Part shown: piece after piece, positions 1 to 5,763 of the stretch
How the letters are laid out: every line of letters starts with the position of its first letter
How positions within the stretch are numbered: position 1 is the first letter of the stretch
Source of the DNA: Thermoproteota archaeon
Lineage (GTDB): Archaea; Thermoproteota; Thermoprotei_A; Sulfolobales; Desulfurococcaceae
Length of the DNA: 14,801 nt
NCBI GenBank assembly: GCA_013154205.1
Contig: JAADCY010000029.1
Coordinates: 1-14,801, forward strand
Direction: 5' to 3'
Translations under genes and position numbers: made by a program
The notes under the pieces: model-generated
What the model was told of the DNA's origin: nothing
The model's input: only the letters and a program-made list of their open reading frames with translations
Database searches by the model: none

Positions 1-90
1 AGTTGTAGCCAAACCAAGTCTAAACACCAATCAAACACCACCTCTCCAAATAATAGATAGTACTATAGGAGTACAAATACAGTGTAGTTC

Positions 91-113
91 CCCATAAGTA
101 TATGGGAGATCAC
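91..113 (+). promoter_or_regulatory. Leader hairpin overlapping the ribosome binding site of the RNA methyltransferase gene
   Basis: CCCATA (91-96) and TATGGG (101-106) can pair around the four-base loop AGTA. The GGG of the right arm is also the start of the ribosome binding site GGGAG (104-108), six bases before the ATG at 115. A TATA-like CAAATAATAG lies at about 48-57, so a transcript starting near 78 would carry the hairpin. The stem is only six base pairs and half AT, so it may not hold at high temperature. The ribosome binding site is well supported; a regulatory role is speculation. Confidence 0.35.
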
Positions 114-114
114 T

Positions 115-1452
115 ATGGCTTTGAAAGAATATGAGAGAATGGTGTACGCAATAATAGAAGCAATAAAACAAGGAGAACATGTAAAGCCTATACAGGAGGC
201 TATAAGGAGGGTAATGAACAAGTATAAGATACAGGGCACACGCTTCGATAGACGTGCATCAGGAATAATCTATGGTGTGTTCAGAAACCAAGGGCTAATT
301 GATAGGATCATAGAATCAATAGCAGGTGTAAGAACTGATGAAATTGATAGTGATGCACGCGCGGTGTTAAGACTAGTAACGTACACGGTACAACTAGACC
401 CTAGGGCTGGCCATAGCATCAAACACACATTCATAAGGTATGCTAAAAAATATCTTGCAAGAAAAGGTAGAGATGATACACTGAAATTAATTGATACCAT
501 TACAAGAAATAAGTGGAAGCCGATCAGCGAAGAAGACAAGATAATAATTAATTATAGGATATCGCCACAACTATATCGAGCGTTGAAACATAGCTTCGAT
601 CTCCTAGGAGAGAATTTAGAGGCTTTCCTATCATCAACATATAAGCAGTACACCAAAACCTTCAGAGTAAATTCTTTGAAAGCAAGTAGAAACGCTGTAC
701 TGGAGTACCTTAGGAGAGCAGGCTACGAGGTCAGGCCGGGGAACTACAGTCCTAGTGCGATCATAGTGAGCGGATCACTCGATAAGGAACTCGTCAAACT
801 AATAGAGACAGGAATCCTCACACCGCAGGACGAGTCGAGTATGGTGGCGGTCGAACTGCTTGATCCAAAGCCTGGAACCAGTATAGCGGACCTATGCGCG
901 GCGCCCGGCGGGAAAACCAGTTATTTAGCCGAATACACGCGTCTAAAATCCAGGATCCATAGCTTCGAGATATATAGTGATAGAGCTAAGCGGATGAGGA
1001 GGCTCCTGGAACGTACGGGAACCATAAAAGCTGTTACAATACATGTTGGAGACGCCAGGAGATCCCCCGAGGTACTCGGGGAGAAAAGTATGGATTACGT
1101 CCTAGTCGACCCTCCATGTAGTTCGACGGGAGCAATCGCGAGAAACCCCGATGTTAGGTGGAGATATAGAGAGGAAGATATAAAGCAAATAATTATTCTC
1201 CAGCAAGAACTTCTTGAAGCCGGATGGAGGTTGTTAAAGCCGGGTGGCAGGCTTCTCTATACTGTCTGTAGTGTCCTTGTCGATGAGGGTGAGTACGTGG
1301 TGAAACAGTTCTTGGAAAAACACGGTGATGCAGCACTAGTTAAGCTGGAAAAACCTTTCAAACAATCACCACTACTACCGGGTACTATGAGAGCTTATCC
1401 TCATCTCCATGGCACTATAGGGTTTTACTACGCATTACTCGAGAAGAAGTAG
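115..1452 (+). CDS. NusB-domain/NOL1-NOP2-Sun family RNA cytosine-C5 methyltransferase (RsmB/Fmu-like)
   Basis: This is a SAM-dependent methyltransferase predicted to make 5-methylcytosine in rRNA or tRNA in the cytosol. The first 130 or so residues are helical and resemble the NusB/RsmB N-terminal RNA-binding domain. The Rossmann methyltransferase domain follows. SAM motif I is ADLCAAPGGKT at residues 258-268. Motif IV, DPPCSSTG, carries Cys335, and motif VI, TVCS, carries Cys385. In the family the motif VI cysteine is the nucleophile and the motif IV cysteine aids product release, and both are present. The length of 445 aa matches bacterial RsmB. The ATG at 115 has GGGAG six bases upstream. 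The exact target (16S rRNA, 23S rRNA or tRNA) cannot be read from the sequence. Archaea carry several paralogues, so I give no gene symbol. Confidence 0.93.
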   Translation: MALKEYERMVYAIIEAIKQGEHVKPIQEAIRRVMNKYKIQGTRFDRRASGIIYGVFRNQGLIDRIIESIAGVRTDEIDSDARAVLRLVTYTVQLDPRAGHSIKHTFIRYAKKYLARKGRDDTLKLIDTITRNKWKPISEEDKIIINYRISPQLYRALKHSFDLLGENLEAFLSSTYKQYTKTFRVNSLKASRNAVLEYLRRAGYEVRPGNYSPSAIIVSGSLDKELVKLIETGILTPQDESSMVAVELLDPKPGTSIADLCAAPGGKTSYLAEYTRLKSRIHSFEIYSDRAKRMRRLLERTGTIKAVTIHVGDARRSPEVLGEKSMDYVLVDPPCSSTGAIARNPDVRWRYREEDIKQIIILQQELLEAGWRLLKPGGRLLYTVCSVLVDEGEYVVKQFLEKHGDAALVKLEKPFKQSPLLPGTMRAYPHLHGTIGFYYALLEKK

Positions 1453-1461
1453 TGGTCAGCA

Positions 1462-1502
1462 GAGGCCAAGGCCTTCCCCATCAATAGGGACAGGCCGGCC
1501 TC
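1462..1502. other. Strong GC-rich inverted repeat (RNA hairpin) behind the methyltransferase gene
   Basis: GAGGCC (1462-1467) pairs with GGCCTC (1497-1502). GGCC (1470-1473) pairs with GGCC (1493-1496) after a two-base AA bulge. T1474 pairs with A1492, and TCCC (1475-1478) pairs with GGGA (1487-1490), leaving C1491 bulged and the eight-base loop CATCAATA. This is about 15 base pairs, mostly G:C, starting ten bases after the stop codon, in an otherwise AT-rich spacer. It could be a structured 3' end, an ncRNA or a processing signal. Archaeal transcription usually ends at T-rich tracts without hairpins, and no T-tract follows here, so I do not call it a terminator. Confidence 0.6.
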
Positions 1503-1509
1503 ATCATCC

Positions 1510-1565
1510 CTCTAAGCCTAGGTGTTGATCATCACGAATCAGCTACTAGCCGTTCAGCATTCATA
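1510..1565 (-). ncRNA. C/D-box sRNA candidate (2'-O-methylation guide)
   Basis: Read on the minus strand, the order is: C box ATGCTGA (1554-1560, one mismatch to RTGATGA), an 11-nt spacer, D' box CTGA (1539-1542, exact), a 3-nt loop, C' box GTGATGA (1529-1535, exact), a 12-nt spacer, and D box CTTA (1513-1516, one mismatch to CTGA). Guide lengths and the short D'-C' distance fit archaeal sRNAs bound by L7Ae, Nop5 and fibrillarin. By the D+5 rule the predicted target nucleotides are the U in CTACUAGCCGT and the G in CCTAGGTGTTGA. A TATA-like ATAAATAA on the minus strand (1594-1601) would start transcription near 1571. A further exact ATGATGA (1501-1507) follows the D box, so the true boundaries could differ. 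Confidence 0.5.
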
Positions 1566-1593
1566 GTGAACATTTTGGGAAAAATAGTGTTAA

Positions 1594-1601
1594 TTATTTA
1601 T
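1594..1601 (-). promoter_or_regulatory. TATA-like element for the 1510-1565 sRNA candidate
   Basis: ATAAATAA on the minus strand lies in the short AT-rich gap just beyond the stop codon of the dehydrogenase gene. An archaeal TATA box starts transcription about 26 bases downstream. That would be near 1571, about ten bases before the sRNA C box. Confidence 0.35.
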
Positions 1602-1615
1602 GCGTTAAACGGTTT

Positions 1616-2404
1616 TTAGAACACTGATCTAAGTAGACCTCCATCTATCGGTATGGATGCCCCATTGATATACGAAGCATACCTACTTATAAGGAAGGCT
1701 ACGAGATAACCTACCTCCTCGGGTTTACCGATTCTCCCTAAAGGTACTTCTTTGACCATATCATTTATCACTTCATCAATACTCTTACCTGTTCTCGAGG
1801 CCTTATCCGACGCAATCTCCTTTATCCTATCAGTATAAATATAGCCTGGAAGAACAGCGTTCACTCTAACATTCTTCCTTCCCAGCTCTCTAGCCAGTGT
1901 CTTGACGAGGCCATGTACACTTATCCTTAAAGTATTAGACAACGCTATGGTTTCGATAGGTTCTCTCACAGCCACGCTTGTAACATAAGTGATAGAAGGG
2001 TTTGCTGACTCCACGATGTAGGGTAGAGAATAGTATGTTAGCCAAACAGCGCTCATTATGAGTAATCTAACTCCGTACTCCCAGTCATCGAGCTCCAGGT
2101 CTTGGAATCTACCGGGTCTCGGCGGGCCAGTGACATAGACTAATGCGTCAAGCCCACCTAGCCTATCAACAGTTTCCTTCACTAGTCTCTCTATATCTTC
2201 ACGCCTTGTGAGATCGGCTTGAACAGCGTATGCCTCTCCCGACCCAATACTGTTTAGTTCATGAAGAGCCCTGTAGAGTCTCTCCCTGTTTCTCGATGAG
2301 ATAACTACTTTAGCTCCCTCCCTCACGAGTACCTTAGCAATACCGAATCCTATGCCTCTACTCGACGCTGTTACTAAGACTCTCATACCCTCAATATCAA
2401 ACAA
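1616..2404 (-). CDS. Short-chain dehydrogenase/reductase family protein with atypical catalytic residues
   Basis: This is a Rossmann-fold SDR, normally an NAD(P)-dependent oxidoreductase in the cytosol. The longest frame starts at a GTG at 2416, but AGGAGGTG (2414-2421) overlaps that codon. I prefer the TTG at 2404, nine bases after this ribosome binding site, giving MFDIEGMRVLVT, a usual SDR start. In the 266-residue numbering from the GTG, the dinucleotide motif TASSRGIG is at 16-23, the family Ser is at 147, and the later VNAVLPG and DGG blocks are conserved. The usual YxxxK is replaced by S160-NTL-R164, and NNAG by VYVTG. This resembles a known SDR subgroup close to beta-ketoacyl-ACP reductases that lacks the catalytic tetrad. 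Its reaction is therefore open. The gene is transcribed divergently from the ncRNA candidate and gene at right. Confidence 0.88.
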   Translation of the reverse strand: MFDIEGMRVLVTASSRGIGFGIAKVLVREGAKVVISSRNRERLYRALHELNSIGSGEAYAVQADLTRREDIERLVKETVDRLGGLDALVYVTGPPRPGRFQDLELDDWEYGVRLLIMSAVWLTYYSLPYIVESANPSITYVTSVAVREPIETIALSNTLRISVHGLVKTLARELGRKNVRVNAVLPGYIYTDRIKEIASDKASRTGKSIDEVINDMVKEVPLGRIGKPEEVGYLVAFLISRYASYINGASIPIDGGLLRSVF

Positions 2405-2411
2405 TTCTCTG

Positions 2412-2421
2412 GACACCTCCT
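2412..2421 (-). promoter_or_regulatory. Ribosome binding site that decides the dehydrogenase start
   Basis: Minus-strand AGGAGGTG is a near-perfect match to the archaeal anti-Shine-Dalgarno complement. It includes the GTG at 2416-2414, so that GTG is unlikely to be the initiator. The in-frame TTG at 2404 is at the normal distance. Confidence 0.7.
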
Positions 2422-2434
2422 AGAATAATTGATT

Positions 2435-2446
2435 ACAAATAAATTG
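2435..2446. promoter_or_regulatory. Possible bidirectional TATA element between the dehydrogenase and the 2560 operon
   Basis: ACAAATAAATTG reads as a TATA-like box on either strand. A + strand start about 26 bases downstream would be near 2466, just before the C-like box of the GC-rich ncRNA candidate. A - strand start would be near 2416, giving the dehydrogenase a very short leader containing its ribosome binding site. The spacing fits both ways, but the motif is short and only inferred. Confidence 0.4.
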
Positions 2447-2464
2447 TTGGTTTTCAGTGATAAT

Positions 2465-2533
2465 AATACTGATGAGTGATTGCCCGCATAGCCGAGCCGA
2501 GAAGGCCGTGAGGAAGTGGGCCCTTAACCGATA
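2465..2533 (+). ncRNA. GC-rich ncRNA candidate, possibly a degenerate C/D-box sRNA
   Basis: About 55 bases of clearly GC-rich sequence stand in an AT-rich divergent spacer, a known hallmark of structured RNA genes in AT-biased hyperthermophiles. Possible boxes are CTGATGA (2469-2475), CCGA (2492-2495, repeated at 2497-2500), GTGAGGA (2508-2514) and CCGA (2528-2531). The last two are exactly 13 bases apart, a proper guide length. The left half fits less well, with a 16-nt guide and a 12-nt D'-C' gap that contains GCC-GAGAA-GGC, a small hairpin. GCCC near 2482 and GGGC near 2519 could also pair. A + strand TATA-like box lies at 2435-2446. The RNA call is moderate; the class is uncertain. Confidence 0.35.
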
Positions 2534-2559
2534 ATATGCATCGCCGTAAGGGAGAGATT

Positions 2560-3789
2560 TTGACGAGTAAGTACTTAATGATAATATTGTTACTGCTAAT
2601 ACTTCTGGGGAGTATTGTCGAGGCAGGGGTATATGACTATAATCATGAAAACACCAATGTAACTATACAATCACCTACCTACTTATATCGTGGCTCTTTC
2701 AGAATAATATATTCAGGCAGACCCCTTGTGCCTGTTCTATTAGGTCTTACATCACCCAAGGGATTCGAGATAAGCTTGAAATATAGATTACTTATTGGCC
2801 CGTTATCAGAAGAATTAACGCATCCGGTAAAAGTATTACTAATAAATGTAAGCATCATAAAGACAGTTGGTATATCAAGAAAAACGATGAATAAAATGGT
2901 ATCGCTTCTTTATAATAAAATATATGTTAGCAATAGAGAATTACTTCCTCTTATATTGCAACTCACAAATATGTCTGGAACTATGAAGATAAAACTTGTA
3001 TCAAAACCATTTATCTGGCCAGAATGGGTTACGAAACCTAATGCAACCGTAATAGCCTATTATAAAAACGTGTATTGTATTGAAACGCGTTATTCCTACA
3101 TTATCCGCAAGGACAATGTAATTGAGAAATTTATCTATGCTTCTTACCGGGACATATTGTCAGGAACCCCTCTATATGAGTACTATATGTATTATCAAAA
3201 AGACAATGAGAACAATACAAATCTGCTCGTTGAGTCAGAGGTAGAAATAGTATCTGATTCTCCGGATTTTGGCGCCCATTATTCTGAAGGCTTGATAATA
3301 GAGTATGAAAAACCTAAGATCATAGGTAAAATATCCCTGCTCTCATCGAAGCCTTTCAATATTACAGTTAAGCATCACAATGACCGATTAGAGATCTATT
3401 TAAAAACATCCTACGCTTCGCCTTTAAGAATAGTTGTTGAAACCGAGAACTTAACTGGAAACAAGCCTGTTTACCCACACTATACCTTGACGCTCTCCTT
3501 AAGGAATGGGACAAGCACTAATATTGATTATTGTCGTAGGATAGTGTCCTCAAACTATTATGTCCTAATATCTAAACCAGTATCAATGGGTGAGGTAGAA
3601 CATATAACATTATTAGCGCATCTAAACAATACCAAGATAAAGATCGTGAGAAACCTCGACTTAACATTTATCATACATAAACGTACAACGGCAACAACTA
3701 CTCTACAAATTATTCTTGTGAATATAGCATTGGTTGTTGCAATAGTCTTGGCAGCATATCTTATAACATTACTGATAGAGAAAATATAA
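2560..3789 (+). CDS. Signal-anchored extracytoplasmic protein of unknown function
   Basis: I do not recognise a family. The N-terminus, from MTSKYLMIILLL, is a short basic segment followed by a strongly hydrophobic stretch ending near EAG, a signal peptide or anchor. The middle of about 340 residues is polar, rich in Tyr, Ser and Asn, with many NxS/T sequons that could be N-glycosylated on the archaeal surface. The C-terminus has one membrane segment (about the last 30 residues, IILVNIALVVAIVLAAYLI) and a short tail ending in EKI. It is thus a surface protein held by the membrane. The frame is open to an ATG at 2536, but GGAG (2551-2554) sits five bases before the TTG at 2560, and that start gives the better signal peptide. 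The stop is 11 bases before the next gene, so the two form an operon. Confidence 0.75.
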   Translation: MTSKYLMIILLLLILLGSIVEAGVYDYNHENTNVTIQSPTYLYRGSFRIIYSGRPLVPVLLGLTSPKGFEISLKYRLLIGPLSEELTHPVKVLLINVSIIKTVGISRKTMNKMVSLLYNKIYVSNRELLPLILQLTNMSGTMKIKLVSKPFIWPEWVTKPNATVIAYYKNVYCIETRYSYIIRKDNVIEKFIYASYRDILSGTPLYEYYMYYQKDNENNTNLLVESEVEIVSDSPDFGAHYSEGLIIEYEKPKIIGKISLLSSKPFNITVKHHNDRLEIYLKTSYASPLRIVVETENLTGNKPVYPHYTLTLSLRNGTSTNIDYCRRIVSSNYYVLISKPVSMGEVEHITLLAHLNNTKIKIVRNLDLTFIIHKRTTATTTLQIILVNIALVVAIVLAAYLITLLIEKI

Positions 3790-3800
3790 GGTGAAACTAT

Positions 3801-4364
3801 ATGATGCGTAGAGCTAATCAGTCCTATCACAGGGTTTTAGCTTCTTCTAGATTGATCGCAATAATCTCCGTAATAGTTCCATACATAGCTATAATCTTAT
3901 CTATATCACGTGCACCCTGGTTCAATATATGGATGAACGCACTCAGTGATCTAGGGAATATGAAGCACCTGTCATCCGCACCAATATTTAACTCGGGACT
4001 AGCAATTGGCGGTTATCTCCTAGGATTGGCATCCATATTGTCTCGGGGAATTAAATTAGTTGATAAAATACTTTTGTGTATAGCCGGTATTATGCTAATA
4101 TTAATAGGTGTATTAAATGAATCCTATGGAATAATTCATTTCATGGTATCGGTAGCGTTCTTCCTATCCATTATAGCCTATTTAACCGCGTACGGATATG
4201 TGTATATTAGTATGCCTGCATTCATAATAGCAGTATTTGATGTGTTCATATGGGCCCTTCATTTCTCTATCTACTACCCGCCGGGTGCGGCAATACCAGA
4301 ACTGATCTCCAGCATTTCATTTATACCATTCTTCCTTAAAGAAGCCTTAACCAGTAATGTATGA
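3801..4364 (+). CDS. DUF998 family multipass membrane protein
   Basis: This 187-aa protein has about six hydrophobic membrane segments. It carries the hallmark pattern of DUF998: a first membrane helix, then a short loop with W-x5-NALSDLGN near residues 44-54, followed by IFNSGL and GG at the start of the next helices. The family is common in archaea and has no proven function. GGTGA (3790-3794) lies six bases before the ATG at 3801, with a second ATG directly behind it. The gene follows the surface-anchored protein by 11 bases and is probably cotranscribed, so a shared role in the cell envelope is a reasonable inference. Confidence 0.85.
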   Translation: MMRRANQSYHRVLASSRLIAIISVIVPYIAIILSISRAPWFNIWMNALSDLGNMKHLSSAPIFNSGLAIGGYLLGLASILSRGIKLVDKILLCIAGIMLILIGVLNESYGIIHFMVSVAFFLSIIAYLTAYGYVYISMPAFIIAVFDVFIWALHFSIYYPPGAAIPELISSISFIPFFLKEALTSNV

Positions 4365-4439
4365 TTATCTCGGCGAACTAGAATCTATATTTGTATCGAA
4401 AAACACTTATGAATTATATTCTACAGTACAATGTATGGG

Positions 4440-5654
4440 TTACAACCTTTCTCTTTCCTCGCTGTACTTCTCAATAGGCAGCTTCATCTTCATACCTATA
4501 AATGTCAGCACCGCTCCAAGCAGTGCCATAAACAGTATTATTCCCCATACGGCCGCTACGCTGTGTACAGCCACAGATGTCATAGGTCCCACGAGTGCCG
4601 CGGAGTTCGAGATCAGGCCTAACGCGTAGCCAGCTCTTATAGCGAGATCCTCCGGATATGCTGTGGAGGGCGCTGACCAGAACGTGGGCCCTGTACCCTG
4701 GATCATAGCTACTAGGACTAGTCCTAGCAGTAGTACTGCGACATTATGTGAGTTCATTACAATTAGTACTCCGATGAAAGTTATTATGAAGCAGAAGAGC
4801 TGTACTGACGCGAAGGTATTGAACATATTACGTGGTGTTCCCGTTCTACGCTTAGCGAGCACATAAGCTACACCGCCTATGATTATTGACCATGTTAGAT
4901 AAGATGCTTCTAGCACTGTCGACGATAACTTGTTAACACTACCGGGTGCACCCATGCTCTCCACTATGAAGGAGATCAGCGGTGCTAGAGTAAATATTAT
5001 CCAGATCGCTGGGAAGAATGAGAATCCCCATAGTAGCGTGAACGGATCTCTCCACACGCTCACTTTTCTCTTAGTCTTCACCTCTTCTTTATGTACTGGT
5101 AGTGCATCGCGTGGTGTGAGGCCTATCCAGATTATCGCTGCAATCAGCATTGCTATGCCGAACAATACATATGTTGCTCTCCAGCCAATACTAACCGCTA
5201 GTAATGGTCCAATACTCGAACCTATAAGGCCGCCTACGAATATTCCGGATAATATTATTCCAAGCGCTAATGGCCTCGCTTCGGCGAACAATAGTCCAAC
5301 TTGCGATGAGAATATTGGCAGTGCCATCATCACCATTCCCTGTATGAATCTTAGTACCACTACTTCCCAAGGATTAACAGCATATGGTATGAGAAACTGT
5401 GGTATCGAAGCTAGCACAGCTGCTATGAATACTGTTTTCCTGGGATGCATTTCGGTGAATTTCGAGTGACCAATAAAGAATGCGGCGAAGATACCAGCGC
5501 TATAGACTGCCGATGCTAGCCATTCAGTGAATTTATTGAGGCCTATTGAGCTTGACACATATGTGCTTAGAGCAGCAAACAATGTTAGTGCGCTGAAGTT
5601 AACGCTCATGAACAGCAGATCTAAGCCGACGATCAATCCCTTGGGTCTCGCCAT
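4440..5654 (-). CDS. Major facilitator superfamily permease
   Basis: This is a 404-aa secondary transporter with about 12 membrane segments in two halves, split by a charged cytoplasmic loop (PVHKEEVKTKRK) near residues 190-200. The loop after the second helix reads GHSKFTEMHPRK, a degenerate form of MFS motif A. RFIQGM at about residue 103 matches the usual RxxQG in helix 4, and GPLLAVSIGWRATYVLFG in helix 5 matches the MFS G-P-G-W-R pattern. The substrate cannot be told. The ATG at 5654 has AGGGGT upstream at eight bases. Its end faces the end of the DUF998 gene across a 75-base convergent gap. The permease gene upstream on the same strand is 109 bases away, so separate transcription is likely. 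Confidence 0.9.
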   Translation of the reverse strand: MARPKGLIVGLDLLFMSVNFSALTLFAALSTYVSSSIGLNKFTEWLASAVYSAGIFAAFFIGHSKFTEMHPRKTVFIAAVLASIPQFLIPYAVNPWEVVVLRFIQGMVMMALPIFSSQVGLLFAEARPLALGIILSGIFVGGLIGSSIGPLLAVSIGWRATYVLFGIAMLIAAIIWIGLTPRDALPVHKEEVKTKRKVSVWRDPFTLLWGFSFFPAIWIIFTLAPLISFIVESMGAPGSVNKLSSTVLEASYLTWSIIIGGVAYVLAKRRTGTPRNMFNTFASVQLFCFIITFIGVLIVMNSHNVAVLLLGLVLVAMIQGTGPTFWSAPSTAYPEDLAIRAGYALGLISNSAALVGPMTSVAVHSVAAVWGIILFMALLGAVLTFIGMKMKLPIEKYSEERERL

Positions 5655-5763
5655 ACCGATCTACCCCTGCTTACAACTCTATTATGCACTTACAATACGG
5701 ATTCAATGATTCCGGTTACCAATTAATTGAAGAAGTACAAATAAAATCTTGATGGAGAATGAA
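5655..5763 (-). other. Spacer between the amino-acid permease fusion gene and the MFS permease gene
   Basis: On the minus strand a T-rich tract (GATTTTATTTGTACTTCTTC, about 5725-5745) follows the permease-fusion stop and could end its transcript. GTGCATAATAG, about 30 bases before the MFS start, could serve as its TATA element. I see no RNA gene or repeat here. Confidence 0.3.

Noticed and set aside
1..60. Short repeated AAACACCA units in the left edge
   Set aside because: Only two short, irregular copies in low-complexity C/A-rich sequence; not a CRISPR repeat or iteron set.
2478..2525. Possible tRNA in the GC-rich island
   Set aside because: There is no T arm (GGTTCRA), no proper acceptor stem and no anticodon arm. 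Only the short GCCC/GGGC pairing is seen.
4357..4629. 90-codon + strand frame starting in the last codons of the DUF998 gene
   Set aside because: It is mostly antisense to the MFS gene end and has no ribosome binding site or domain; the MFS frame explains the sequence.
4930..5469. 179-codon + strand frame inside the MFS gene
   Set aside because: Antisense shadow: Pro/Ser/Thr-rich product typical of reading a membrane protein gene backward, with no start signal.
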